In this document: positions 17,259 through 26,220 of the stretch, piece by piece
How positions within the stretch are numbered: position 1 is the first letter of the stretch
Layout: each line of letters opens with the position of its first letter
Assembly (NCBI GenBank): GCA_002877955.1
Contig: PNIL01000020.1
Location: forward strand, 1 to 33,372
Direction of reading: 5' to 3'
From: Caldisericum exile
Lineage (GTDB): Bacteria; Caldisericota; Caldisericia; Caldisericales; Caldisericaceae
DNA length: 33,372 bases
Position numbers and translations under genes: made by a program
The notes under the pieces: generated by a model
What the model saw: the letters and a program-made list of their open reading frames with translations, nothing else
Told to the model about the DNA's origin: nothing
The model's database searches: none

Positions 17259-17772
17259 ATCTATTTCTAAACCAAAGTAACCCTAAAATAGTTTTTCCAT
17301 CTATAATCTTTCCACTATCAAGTAGCTTCAAGGCCTCGTTTTTTTCAATAAAGGTAATACTCACATCTTCACCTAAATCTAAATTCTTTTTGCCTTGTTC
17401 AAAATCATCTGCATAAAACATATAGAGTTTTTCATCTACAAATCCAGGAGATGGATAAAATTCATAAACAAAACTCAAATTTTTTGGTATAAAACCTGTC
17501 TCTTCTTCTAATTCTCTTCTTGCACAATCAAACGGAGTTTCCCCTTCCTCAATCCGTCCAGCGGGAAACTCCAAAATAAAATCTTCAAGTGTAGGTCTAA
17601 ATTGCTTAACAAATATAAACTTCCCCTCATAAAAAGGTACTATAAAAGAAGCATTACCGCCATACGTAACAACCTCACGCAACCATATACTTCCATCTCT
17701 ATTTTTGACTTCCTTAAGAATTATTGAAAGGAGCCTTCCTTTAAAAGCAACTTCTTTTCTTACAACTTGCAC
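17251..17772 (-). CDS. Nudix hydrolase, ADP-ribose pyrophosphatase type
   Basis: The complete Nudix box runs from Gly72 to about Ile95: GRIEEGE, then seven residues, then RELEEETGF, with the metal-binding glutamates in place. The preceding EFPAG and the downstream [10 protein letters not shown] resemble ADP-ribose pyrophosphatases, which split ADP-ribose into AMP and ribose 5-phosphate. Length (173 residues) fits. The start is GTG at 17772 with GAGGA about ten bases upstream, 4 nt after the stop of the V-ATPase D gene. Its presence behind the ATPase genes looks like operon packing rather than shared function. Substrate specificity within the Nudix family is not certain. Confidence 0.88.
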   Translation of the reverse strand: MQVVRKEVAFKGRLLSIILKEVKNRDGSIWLREVVTYGGNASFIVPFYEGKFIFVKQFRPTLEDFILEFPAGRIEEGETPFDCARRELEEETGFIPKNLSFVYEFYPSPGFVDEKLYMFYADDFEQGKKNLDLGEDVSITFIEKNEALKLLDSGKIIDGKTILGLLWFRNRFG

Positions 17773-17776
17773 TTTT

Positions 17777-18397
17777 TTAATGTCCTCTTATAATATCCTT
17801 AATCTTCAAAAGCCTTGCTATATTTTCTCGATCCATCTCCTCCAATTTTCCTTCAATATATTTGATCGTTTCTTCAAGATTAGGGATCATTACATATTCA
17901 AGGGCATTTACTCTTCTTCTGACTTTTGCAACTTCAAGAGCAATTGAATAAAGTTCTTGTTCAAGAGAGGCAAGCTCTATAATTCGTTCAATAAGCTTGA
18001 GAATTTCAAGAAAAGTATAATCAAGCATTACAGGTGTCAAGGAATATGGATAGGCAATAGGTGAACCGCTCATTTTAACGCTAAACGTAGGATACTTGAC
18101 ATTCATAACATTTACAAGCTTATAAGAAAGTTCAGTACTAAAATTGCCCCCCTCTAAAAGGGAATCAAGCATATCTTCCTCTATATCTTGAGTAGAAATT
18201 TGGAACTTCTTCAAAGCCAAAACAAATTTTTCATCAAAATCCTTTCTCAGTTCAATATATCTCTTTGAAACATCAAGAAAATTCTTCATCAAACCTTCAA
18301 GTTTGTCTTTTAAAAGCTTATGTCCTCTCTTTGCAAGGACGAGTCTCTCCTTTAAACGGAGAAGTTCCATCCTTGTAGGATTTACATTAAGAAGCAT
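17777..18397 (-). CDS. atpD: V-type ATPase subunit D (central stalk)
   Basis: Subunit D is the long coiled-coil rotor shaft of the V1/A1 sector that turns inside the A3B3 ring. The 206-residue sequence begins with the family signature [15 protein letters not shown] followed by [11 protein letters not shown]. It ends with the second long helix containing [20 protein letters not shown]. These two helices form the antiparallel coiled coil. It overlaps the B-subunit gene by 11 nt and is the last ATPase gene of the cluster. This position matches ntpD in the Enterococcus hirae ntpFIKECGABD order. Confidence 0.95.
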   Translation of the reverse strand: MLLNVNPTRMELLRLKERLVLAKRGHKLLKDKLEGLMKNFLDVSKRYIELRKDFDEKFVLALKKFQISTQDIEEDMLDSLLEGGNFSTELSYKLVNVMNVKYPTFSVKMSGSPIAYPYSLTPVMLDYTFLEILKLIERIIELASLEQELYSIALEVAKVRRRVNALEYVMIPNLEETIKYIEGKLEEMDRENIARLLKIKDIIRGH

Positions 18398-19790
18398 TGC
18401 TTTCTACCTCTTTTTTAAGATACTTTGAAAGATATTTTTCAATGAACTGTGGCTTTACTCTCTTAAGCTCTTCAACTGGAAGCATTGAGAGAAGTTTCCA
18501 ACCTATTTCAAGCGTTTCTTCTATTGACCTATTTTCATATTCACCCTGTTTTACAAAATTTCTTTCAAACTCATCTGCAAATTTTACATGCAGTAAGTCT
18601 ACAGGCGTTAATGCACTTTCACCTAAAACTGTTAAAAGCTCACGGGCCTCTCTTCCTCTTGCATAACTTGCAAAGAGTTGGTTCATTATGCTTGCATGAT
18701 CTTCTCTTGTTTTTTCTGGACCAATTCCCTTATCCTTTAACCTCGACAAACTTGGCAATACGTCAATTGGAGGATAAATACCTTGCTGATATAGGCTTCT
18801 ACTTAAGAAGATCTGTCCCTCGGTAATATAACCGGTTAAATCGGGAATCGGGTGAGTTTTGTCATCTTCTGGCATTGTTAATACAGGAATCTGAGTTATA
18901 GATCCTTTTTTACCTTTGATTCTTCCTGCTCTCTCATAAATTGTGGCAAGGTCGGTATACATATACCCAGGGTATCCTCTTCGCCCCGGAACCTCTTTTC
19001 TTGCCGCAGAGATTTCACGAAGTGCCTCACAATAGTTTGTCATGTCAGTCATAATAACAAGAACGTGCATTCCGAGTTCAAATGCAAGGTATTCAGCAGC
19101 CGTAAGACCAAATCTTGGAGTTGCAATTCTTTCAATAACAGGGTCATTTCCCAAGTTTATAAACATAACTGATCGCTCTAATGCACCAGATTCTCTAAAG
19201 CTATTGATAAAGAAGTTTGCCTCTTCAAAGGTAATACCCATTGCAACAAAAACAACTGCAAATTTCTCTTCTTTTCCTAAAACCTTTGCCTGTCTTGCAA
19301 TTTGAGCTGCAAGTTGAGCATGAGGTAATCCAGAACCGGAAAATATAGGCAATTTTTGTCCTCTTACAAGCGTATTTAGACCATCAATTGCTGAAACTCC
19401 TGTTTGTATAAACTCAGATGGATAATCTCTTGCGTATGGATTAATAGGGCTCCCATTTATATCAAGCTTCTTATCTGGAATTAGTGGCGGTGCTCCATCA
19501 ATAGGTTTACCTGATCCATCAAATATTCTTCCCAAAATATCAGGGGAAACACCCAACTCAACGCCATGACCTAAAAATTTAACCTTTACCTCACCAAGAC
19601 TTAAACCAGATGTTCCTTCAAAAACCTGAATTAGGGCCATATTTCCATTAACTTCGAGAACTTGACCTCTCTTAATTGAGCCATCAGCCGTTTTAATTTC
19701 TACAATCTCGTTATAGGTAGCTTTTTCAACATTATCAACTATAAGCAAAGGTCCTGCTATCTCTTTGGCGGTTGTATATTCCTTAGGCAT
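18387..19790 (-). CDS. atpB: V-type ATPase subunit B (non-catalytic)
   Basis: Subunit B alternates with A in the A3B3 head and forms part of each nucleotide site without hydrolysing ATP. The Walker A lysine motif is absent and replaced by [13 protein letters not shown], as is normal for B. The sequences [52 protein letters not shown] (given here only as the region around residues 250-290) and [13 protein letters not shown] are typical. About 467 residues. A GTG at 19802 gives a slightly longer reading, but it belongs to the ribosome binding site AGGTGAGGTG of ATG 19790 ([11 protein letters not shown]). It overlaps the end of the A gene by 8 nt. Confidence 0.97.
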   Translation of the reverse strand: MPKEYTTAKEIAGPLLIVDNVEKATYNEIVEIKTADGSIKRGQVLEVNGNMALIQVFEGTSGLSLGEVKVKFLGHGVELGVSPDILGRIFDGSGKPIDGAPPLIPDKKLDINGSPINPYARDYPSEFIQTGVSAIDGLNTLVRGQKLPIFSGSGLPHAQLAAQIARQAKVLGKEEKFAVVFVAMGITFEEANFFINSFRESGALERSVMFINLGNDPVIERIATPRFGLTAAEYLAFELGMHVLVIMTDMTNYCEALREISAARKEVPGRRGYPGYMYTDLATIYERAGRIKGKKGSITQIPVLTMPEDDKTHPIPDLTGYITEGQIFLSRSLYQQGIYPPIDVLPSLSRLKDKGIGPEKTREDHASIMNQLFASYARGREARELLTVLGESALTPVDLLHVKFADEFERNFVKQGEYENRSIEETLEIGWKLLSMLPVEELKRVKPQFIEKYLSKYLKKEVESNAS

Positions 19791-21558
19791 ATTGCACCTC
19801 ACCTAAAAGTGAATCAAATGACTGCTTTATTTTTTCTTCAATTTCATCAAACTTTTCTAAATTCTTCTCAGAAATAAATTTTGCTCTTGATATATCAATT
19901 CTTACAGGAAGAGATACAATTTTCTCTAATTCAATACCTTTTTTCAAAGCCTCTTCTGCAAAATTTGCAAAAGTAAAAATCAACTTTATCATCTTGTATT
20001 GTTTCTTTAAAGACGTATATGTATCTTCAGGATCAAAAGCATCCTGCTGCAAAAAATCTTCTCTTATAGAACGAGCAATTTCAAGGGTAAGCCTATCATG
20101 AGAAGAAAGAGCATCTATACCAACAAGTCTAACCATTTCCTGAAGTTCTGCTTCTTTTCTTAAAATAGAAAGTGCTCTTGCCCTATATTCATTCCAACCA
20201 ACACCTGCATTCTTATCATAAAACGACTTCAGTTGATCTGCATACATTGAATAGCTTCTTAACCAGTGAATTGCAGGGAAGTGCCTTGCATACGCCAGCG
20301 TTGCATCAAGCGACCAGAAGACTCTTACTGTTCTTAAAGTTGCCTGTACTACAGGGTCAGAAAGATCTCCTCCCGGAGGAGAAACTGCACCAATAACACT
20401 CAAACTTGAAACTACATCTTCTTTACCAAGCACATATACCTTCCCAGCTCTTTCGTAAAAAGACGAGATCCTTGATGCAAGATATGCTGGATATCCTTCC
20501 TCTCCCGGCATTTCTTCAAGTCTTCCTGACATTTCTCGCATTGCCTCAGCCCAACGTGAGGTTGAATCCGCCATAAGAGCAACATTATAACCCATATCCC
20601 TATAATATTCGGCTATAGTTATTCCTGTAAAAACTGATGCTTCTCTTGCTGCAACTGGCATATTTGATGTATTAGCAACAAGAACTGTCCTTTCCATAAG
20701 CGGTCTTCCTGATTTTGGATCTCTGAGTTCAGGAAATTCAATAAGGACATCCGTCATTTCGTTTCCTCTCTCGCCGCATCCAATAAACACAATTACATCA
20801 GCATCAGCCCATTTTGACAATTGGTGCTGCACAACAGTCTTACCACTTCCAAATGGTCCTGGAACGCAAGCAGTACCACCTTTTGCAATTGGGAAGAACA
20901 TATCAATGGTTCTCTGACCTGTTACAAGAGGTTCATCGGGTGGAACACGCATTTTTACAGGTCTTGCAAGCCTAACAGGCCATTTATGGTACATTTTTAA
21001 TTCAATATTTTTCTCACCATCTTCAAGGATTGCAATAACTGTATCTACATTGTAGTCGCCTTCTTTTACAATTTTTAATACTTTTCCTTTAACATTTGGC
21101 GGAACAAGTATTTTATGTTTAATCAAAGGAGTTTCTTGAACCTCTCCTAAAACATCATTCGAAGATACTTCCATTCCTACTTTTATAGTTGGCACAAAAT
21201 GCCACAGCTTTTCTCTATTGAGTGGTGCTGCAAAAATTCCTCTTTGAACAAACTCTCCAAACCTTGCCATAAGCTCATCAAGTGGTCTCTGCACGCCATC
21301 ATATATAGATCCAATAAGTCCCGGTCCAAGCTCAACACTCAGGGGCATTCCGGTAGAAAAGACAGGTTCATTTGGGCCAATTCCAGAAGTATCTTCATAA
21401 ACTTGAATTGAGGACATATCTCCTCTGACTTCGATTATTTCGCCAAAGAGCCTCTTTTCTCCAACATATACCATCTCGTACATTTTTGCATTAGGTATAC
21501 CTTTTGCAACCACAAGAGGCCCTGCTACTTTTACAATCTTACCTACTCTTTCCTCCAT
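19783..21558 (-). CDS. atpA: V-type ATPase subunit A (catalytic)
   Basis: This is the ATP-hydrolysing or synthesising subunit of the V/A-type ATPase head. The Walker A motif GPFGSGKT is at residues 234-241, followed by [11 protein letters not shown] and the [16 protein letters not shown] segment. The roughly 80-residue bulge domain that separates A subunits from F-type beta is present between residues 110 and 190. Length is 591, normal for bacterial and archaeal A subunits, and no intein interrupts it. It begins 2 nt after the F gene stop with a GGAGG site. Confidence 0.98.
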   Translation of the reverse strand: MEERVGKIVKVAGPLVVAKGIPNAKMYEMVYVGEKRLFGEIIEVRGDMSSIQVYEDTSGIGPNEPVFSTGMPLSVELGPGLIGSIYDGVQRPLDELMARFGEFVQRGIFAAPLNREKLWHFVPTIKVGMEVSSNDVLGEVQETPLIKHKILVPPNVKGKVLKIVKEGDYNVDTVIAILEDGEKNIELKMYHKWPVRLARPVKMRVPPDEPLVTGQRTIDMFFPIAKGGTACVPGPFGSGKTVVQHQLSKWADADVIVFIGCGERGNEMTDVLIEFPELRDPKSGRPLMERTVLVANTSNMPVAAREASVFTGITIAEYYRDMGYNVALMADSTSRWAEAMREMSGRLEEMPGEEGYPAYLASRISSFYERAGKVYVLGKEDVVSSLSVIGAVSPPGGDLSDPVVQATLRTVRVFWSLDATLAYARHFPAIHWLRSYSMYADQLKSFYDKNAGVGWNEYRARALSILRKEAELQEMVRLVGIDALSSHDRLTLEIARSIREDFLQQDAFDPEDTYTSLKKQYKMIKLIFTFANFAEEALKKGIELEKIVSLPVRIDISRAKFISEKNLEKFDEIEEKIKQSFDSLLGEVQYA

Positions 21559-21560
21559 AT

Positions 21561-21887
21561 CTATTTTCCTCCACTGGTTTTTCCTAAAATATTAATACCA
21601 ATAGCCTTCTCTACAACCTCTCCTATCATTTTGACTGTTTCGCCACTCGACTCAATAGTAGGAAGCATCATAATAGCAGGTAAAGGTGACGTCTTCTTTG
21701 CGATAAAATTTTTAACTGCCGAAGCATAGCTTTCTTCTGTAAGTATTATACCGTATGAATTAGTTTTAGTAATTTCTTTAAGCTTTGAAATAAACTCAAC
21801 ATTGCTACCCACAACAAACATTTCAATTCCAAAACTCTTTAAAAGTATCCCTAATCTTTTGCTTCCAACAAAAGCGATCCTATTCAT
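21561..21887 (-). CDS. atpF: V-type ATPase subunit F (central stalk)
   Basis: Subunit F binds the D shaft and modulates activity. The product is about 108 residues, opens MNRIAFVGSKRLGILLKSFG and has YGIILTEESYASAVK followed by PAIMMLPTIES, matching the small Rossmann-like F family. A TTG two codons further upstream (21893) is possible. The ATG at 21887 has GGAG with seven bases of spacing, so I prefer it. It overlaps the C gene by 8 nt. In E. hirae naming this is NtpG. Confidence 0.9.
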   Translation of the reverse strand: MNRIAFVGSKRLGILLKSFGIEMFVVGSNVEFISKLKEITKTNSYGIILTEESYASAVKNFIAKKTSPLPAIMMLPTIESSGETVKMIGEVVEKAIGINILGKTSGGK

Positions 21888-22824
21888 AAGCAAACTCCAA
21901 TTCTGGAATCTCTGTAGGACTTACCCCATGATATAGGGCATAGGCAAGCTTTTGCAACAAGCTTGCCTCATAATCCAACCTCAAAAGGTACACAAAAATA
22001 GGCTCAATTCCTTCGTTAAAATATTTTCCTTTATCAAAAAATCTCCTCAATGTATCAATTTCAAGAGTTTCGTATGTTTCATCAAGCTCTTTCTCTGAAT
22101 AAAAGGCCCTCGAATAGTTTAGGAAATGTGACAACTCTTCGAAATTTCTAACCTTAGTTAGGATATCTCTCTTTTCAAGTCGAGCATAAAGGTATTCCAC
22201 CAACTTATTAAAATCATTTTCGTTGATGAAATTATTCTTCACGAAATTATAATTTCGCATAAGTATTTTAAGAACAGTATTGTTTATAAATTCAGAGTAA
22301 AATTCAACAATAAAATCACTATTAGTTTTCTTTGCATTTTCCCAAATAAAATTAAGATAATACACATCAATCACTAAAGGCCTAATATAAGATGGAAGTC
22401 CAGCCTTAAGCTCTTCAAAACATTTACATAGTTCTAGTGGAACTTTACAGGGACTCTTTAATAATAAATCAGTAAATCCATTGTTAAAAGCTACATCTCC
22501 TAAGGCAATCTTCTTTAATAAAAGAAAATACTCTTTTGACTTAAAAAATACATCAATAAAATCTTTTAGATCGAACTTAGAAATTTCATTAAATTCAGAT
22601 TTTTTTCGATTTTCAATTGCCTTCTTTACTGACTCAAAATCAACATCTTCAAGGAAATTCTTATAAGGATAATTCTGTAAAACTTCAACAAACCCTTTAA
22701 AGTCCTTTTTTACAAGCTCCTTAAAAACACTATCACCCATAAGATAAGTTTCAAGTACCTTTACTCTACCGCAAAGGAAATCATATTGACTTTTAGATTC
22801 TATCTTGAATGAAAAGTTCACCAT
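21880..22824 (-). CDS. atpC: V-type ATPase subunit C (AC39/d family)
   Basis: Subunit C is the funnel-shaped, all-helical socket that joins the D/F stalk to the membrane c-ring. The 314-residue sequence is almost entirely helical and rather divergent. The C-terminal EPIFVYLLRLDYEASLLQKL segment corresponds to the conserved end of the family, and the repeated aromatic YNF/YYL segments fit. Position between E and F and the length support the assignment more than any single motif. The ATG overlaps the E stop codon by one base (TAATG). Confidence 0.9.
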   Translation of the reverse strand: MVNFSFKIESKSQYDFLCGRVKVLETYLMGDSVFKELVKKDFKGFVEVLQNYPYKNFLEDVDFESVKKAIENRKKSEFNEISKFDLKDFIDVFFKSKEYFLLLKKIALGDVAFNNGFTDLLLKSPCKVPLELCKCFEELKAGLPSYIRPLVIDVYYLNFIWENAKKTNSDFIVEFYSEFINNTVLKILMRNYNFVKNNFINENDFNKLVEYLYARLEKRDILTKVRNFEELSHFLNYSRAFYSEKELDETYETLEIDTLRRFFDKGKYFNEGIEPIFVYLLRLDYEASLLQKLAYALYHGVSPTEIPELEFAYE

Positions 22825-23402
22825 TATCCGAAAATCTCCTTTGCAATTTCAATCTCTTTTTCTTCTCTAAACGAATCAACTAATTCGTCAATAGAATCAT
22901 CGATTTCGAAATTTGGCGATTTAATTATCAAGCCACCTTTGATATTTATAGGAGATTCCTCGATTTTTACGTCGTTTAATTTCAAATCCTGGTAGATAAG
23001 TTTCTCAAAGTCCTTACCAAATTTTTTCAAATCATCTCCATTTAGATACACAGTGGAGCCATCAACTACATCTCTCTTTAGAAGAGTTATTAACATTTTC
23101 TTATAAGATTTCTCATCTTTCATCATCATTGATTTTAAATGCTCAAAAAATTCATCGAGAATTTCCTTCTTTTTTAAAAGTTTTTTCTTTTCTATTTTCG
23201 AAATTTCAATAACTTTAGCACGGTCAAATTCTTCATCAATTTCCCTTTTCAATCTTTCGAGTCTTGCTTGATATTCTTCATCAAGTTGTTTTTTAAATTT
23301 GGAAAATTCTTCTTCTAAATCTCTTTTAGCGGTCTCAATCATCTCTTCCGCTTTCTTTTTTGCAGAATTGATGATGAGATCTTTAATTTTTTCTATTCCC
23401 AT
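22824..23402 (-). CDS. atpE: V-type ATPase subunit E (peripheral stalk)
   Basis: Subunit E pairs with the G/H subunit to form the outer stalks that hold the head against rotation. The N-terminal half (residues about 5-85) is a charged coiled coil rich in Lys and Glu. The C-terminal half is the globular domain, with INIKGGLIIKSPNFEIDDS as in the family. About 192 residues. A TTG at 23408 directly after the c-subunit stop would add two residues. ATG at 23402 is the likelier start, although neither has a strong ribosome binding site, so coupling to the upstream gene is probable. Confidence 0.9.
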   Translation of the reverse strand: MGIEKIKDLIINSAKKKAEEMIETAKRDLEEEFSKFKKQLDEEYQARLERLKREIDEEFDRAKVIEISKIEKKKLLKKKEILDEFFEHLKSMMMKDEKSYKKMLITLLKRDVVDGSTVYLNGDDLKKFGKDFEKLIYQDLKLNDVKIEESPINIKGGLIIKSPNFEIDDSIDELVDSFREEKEIEIAKEIFG

Positions 23403-23408
23403 GTCCAA

Positions 23409-23894
23409 TTAAAAGACTGCTTTTGAAATCCAAAGAGAGAGCAAAACACCTGAAAGAAGTCCAAGAATAGCATAGGTTTCAACAAGTGCTGGGAGAAGAA
23501 TTGCACGCCCGCTTTCTTCTGGCCTCTTCGCAGTCAAATCTAAAGCACCTAATGCAGAATGTGCCTGATCAAGTGCAGTCTTAAATTCTACAAGCCCAAT
23601 AAAAATCCCTACAAAAAGTGCCGCAATGCCTTGGGAAAGACTTGCCTTGGGAGTACCTGCAACAAACCCAAAGAATTGAAGCATCAAAAACATTACAACA
23701 AGCGAATAGAATCCCTGTGTTCCTGGAAGCGCCATAATAACAAGTGTTTTACCGAAGAGTTCTGGTTTTTCAGAAAGAATTCCACCTGCATGAGAAGTAG
23801 TCCTTGCAATACCAATACCAGATCCTATTGCTCCCATTGCAGCTACCAAAGCAGCGCCAATTGCAACTAACATTGGTCCATTAAATACACTCAT
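23409..23894 (-). CDS. atpK: V-type ATPase subunit K (c-ring proteolipid, duplicated hairpin)
   Basis: This 161-residue membrane protein is the ion-carrying rotor subunit, with four transmembrane helices from a duplicated hairpin. The first hairpin carries LPGTQG (Leu56, Thr59, Gln60) and lacks a carboxylate there. The fourth helix carries the ion-binding Glu139 in LVETYAILG. These match Leu61, Thr64, Gln65 and Glu139 of the Na+-translocating NtpK of Enterococcus hirae. The position of NtpK Gln110 is Glu103 here. The ring is therefore likely to have one carrier site per subunit, probably for Na+. It starts 13 nt after the I gene with a strong AGGAGG/AGGTGA site, as suits a subunit needed in many copies. 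Confidence 0.95.
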   Translation of the reverse strand: MSVFNGPMLVAIGAALVAAMGAIGSGIGIARTTSHAGGILSEKPELFGKTLVIMALPGTQGFYSLVVMFLMLQFFGFVAGTPKASLSQGIAALFVGIFIGLVEFKTALDQAHSALGALDLTAKRPEESGRAILLPALVETYAILGLLSGVLLSLWISKAVF

Positions 23895-23907
23895 TTCACC
23901 TAACCTC

Positions 23908-25905
23908 CTAATTTTTTTTATTTAATCTAATATTTTTAAATTCAAACCCTAATGGCTTGAATTCATAACCACCCAAATCATAAAACCTTCCAAAAAACTC
24001 AAGGAAATTTAAACGTATTGAATGAATAAACGCACCTAATACGTTCATAAATAAAGCAAGTGCATGAAGAGAAATAAGTATTATAAATGTTACAAAAACA
24101 CCAATGGGTCCGAGAATTTCTCCTATCACTCTTGCCATTAGATTGAATGAAGATGCAAGAATGCCAGAACTTAATCCTAATGCAAACAATCTGAGATAAG
24201 AAAGAGTATCACCTAAAAATCCAGAAATTCCGTAAGAACTTCTAATACCGTAGAGATTTACAAGCGCTGCTATTGGTTTGAAGAAAGGAGTTCTAATTGA
24301 CATCCACCCGCCTATTAAAATAAATGTGAGACCTAACAAAATAAGCATATTATCAATTAATTTTAAGGTTGGGTTCGAACCTATAACTGCAACCATAACA
24401 ATACCAGGCAAAAACAGTAGCCATCCCACACCATTAAAAATTGCATCTAAAAAGGCTCTGTTTCTAATTTTAACTATAATACTTACAAGTACGCCAATCA
24501 TTTGTGAAGTAAAACCAATTATTAAAGACAAAATCATAAATTGAACAGAGCCATCCGGAGATGTTGGATCAATAACTTGTATTTTTGACATCAGTTGGGT
24601 AAGGATGAAGTTTGGAAAATACAGAGAAAGAATGTTGCCAAAAAATGAGTTTGTCATCAATCCAACAAATATTGACATCAAGCCGCCATAGAAAAGAATC
24701 ATAAAAAATTTCCAAGCACCTAAATTACGCTTATACTTATTAGCAAAAGTAATTCCAAATAAGGCAGTCAAAAATCCGTATCCTACATCTCCAAGAGCAA
24801 AACCAAAGAATGTAGTAAACAAAATAGCAACAAGTATTGTAGGATCAATATTTGAGTAAGAAGGAAAACCAAACAATCTAACAAGGAATTCAAAAGGTCT
24901 AAATAAGGTTATATTCCTGAGGCTAACAGGAACGAGGTCATTTGAACTTGTTTCAAGTTCAAAAACTAAGAAATTTAACTTGGTAATATTAGAAGTTAAA
25001 TAATCAAAATCAGTTTCTTTTACATATCCTTTTGTAACAAGAACTACATTGCCTTCTATAAAGGAGGATAATGACTTTTCCTTTGAAGAAAGTGAATTAT
25101 AGTAATCCTCTAAAATGAGAAGTTTCCTTTTTTCCTTATATGATTCAGCCACTTTTGAACGAATTATACGCTCTTCCTCTTCAATTTGTTTTAACCTTCT
25201 TTCTATTCTTTCTACCTCTTCCTCAAAATAACCTGACAAATTTTCAGGTGGTGTAAGAATTTCGATTGAATAGTCCCCTATAAGGGCATTAACATTATCC
25301 TTTTCTTCATTTAGATAAAGCACAAAAATACTTACTCTATTTTTATCAGCTTTAAAAGTATGCAAAAATAGATTTTTTACTCTCTCATCAGAAACAAATT
25401 TATCAAAGTTTTTCTTATTTAACAAGCCAATAAAAGAGGAAGTTCTTTTAGTTCCCCTTAAAATAGAAAATTGGAATGGAAAACCAGAAAAAACCTTTAG
25501 GTTTTTCTTTTCTTCAAGAAGCTTTGTTCTTTCTAATTCAATTTCATGAAGTCTATTTCTTAAAGAATTAAGTTCATTATAGAGTTTATCTAAATTAAAT
25601 TCATTAATAACATTTTCAAATTCATCGGCGTCTACATCAAAATCCTGTGGCAAAAAGCCTTGTATTAAACCTTGCTTTTCAAGGTTTAAATCTTTATAAA
25701 TCGAGAGAATCGACGAAATTTTATAAATTTCATCTTCAAAAGTCTTCTCGGGAATTGCGGTTTTAAAATTTTCAAAATTTGAAATAATCTCTTCTGAGAC
25801 GCTTTCAAGATGAAAAACATTCAAGTCAAAAAGTGCATCGAGTAATTCCTTTTTTCTTTTTACGCTCCCAAGGATAGCAATCTTCTTAACCTTCTCTATA
25901 GCCAT
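23908..25905 (-). CDS. atpI: V-type ATPase subunit I (stator, a-subunit)
   Basis: Subunit I is the membrane stator that forms the ion half-channels against the c-ring. The first 330 or so residues are soluble and coiled-coil rich. From about residue 340 there are around seven to eight hydrophobic segments. Arg572 in the conserved SYLRLFALGLS helix and Arg631 in HSIRLNFLEFF correspond to the two essential arginines of this family. Length 665 is normal. The ATG has AGAGG nine bases upstream and overlaps the G/H gene by 20 nt. Confidence 0.96.
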   Translation of the reverse strand: MAIEKVKKIAILGSVKRKKELLDALFDLNVFHLESVSEEIISNFENFKTAIPEKTFEDEIYKISSILSIYKDLNLEKQGLIQGFLPQDFDVDADEFENVINEFNLDKLYNELNSLRNRLHEIELERTKLLEEKKNLKVFSGFPFQFSILRGTKRTSSFIGLLNKKNFDKFVSDERVKNLFLHTFKADKNRVSIFVLYLNEEKDNVNALIGDYSIEILTPPENLSGYFEEEVERIERRLKQIEEEERIIRSKVAESYKEKRKLLILEDYYNSLSSKEKSLSSFIEGNVVLVTKGYVKETDFDYLTSNITKLNFLVFELETSSNDLVPVSLRNITLFRPFEFLVRLFGFPSYSNIDPTILVAILFTTFFGFALGDVGYGFLTALFGITFANKYKRNLGAWKFFMILFYGGLMSIFVGLMTNSFFGNILSLYFPNFILTQLMSKIQVIDPTSPDGSVQFMILSLIIGFTSQMIGVLVSIIVKIRNRAFLDAIFNGVGWLLFLPGIVMVAVIGSNPTLKLIDNMLILLGLTFILIGGWMSIRTPFFKPIAALVNLYGIRSSYGISGFLGDTLSYLRLFALGLSSGILASSFNLMARVIGEILGPIGVFVTFIILISLHALALFMNVLGAFIHSIRLNFLEFFGRFYDLGGYEFKPLGFEFKNIRLNKKN

Positions 25906-26218
25906 AGCTAAAAACCTCTTTTAGGTATTTATCAAAAAGTTCATTTGCTTTTGTTTTATAGGATTTTTCCAGGTTTTCAAGTTCACTTTCAAAATGTTTT
26001 TTGAATGTTTCAATTTCCTTAATGAGATTCTTTTGTTTCTCCTCTCTATAAGTTTTTGATTCGGTTTCTATTTTTCTTTCAACTTCGTTTCGAAGATCAA
26101 TCATCTCTCTTTTAATTTCTTCTTTCATTTTCTGAATCTTTTCCTGGGCTTCTTTTATAATTTTTTCTCCCTCTTCTTCAAATTCTCTTACAGTGTTTAA
26201 AAGGTCTCTTTCAAGCAT
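25886..26218 (-). CDS. V-type ATPase peripheral stalk subunit G/H
   Basis: The 110-residue product is one continuous charged helix with almost no Gly or Pro, opening MLERDLLNTVREFEEEGEK with heptad-like spacing. This is expected of the subunit that pairs with E in the peripheral stalk (NtpF in E. hirae, AhaH in archaea). Sequence signatures in this family are weak, so the assignment relies on helix composition, size and its place directly before subunit I. Its AAGGAG site lies in the last codons of the decarboxylase gene, whose stop is 2 nt upstream. Confidence 0.85.
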   Translation of the reverse strand: MLERDLLNTVREFEEEGEKIIKEAQEKIQKMKEEIKREMIDLRNEVERKIETESKTYREEKQKNLIKEIETFKKHFESELENLEKSYKTKANELFDKYLKEVFSYGYREG

Positions 26219-26220
26219 GA

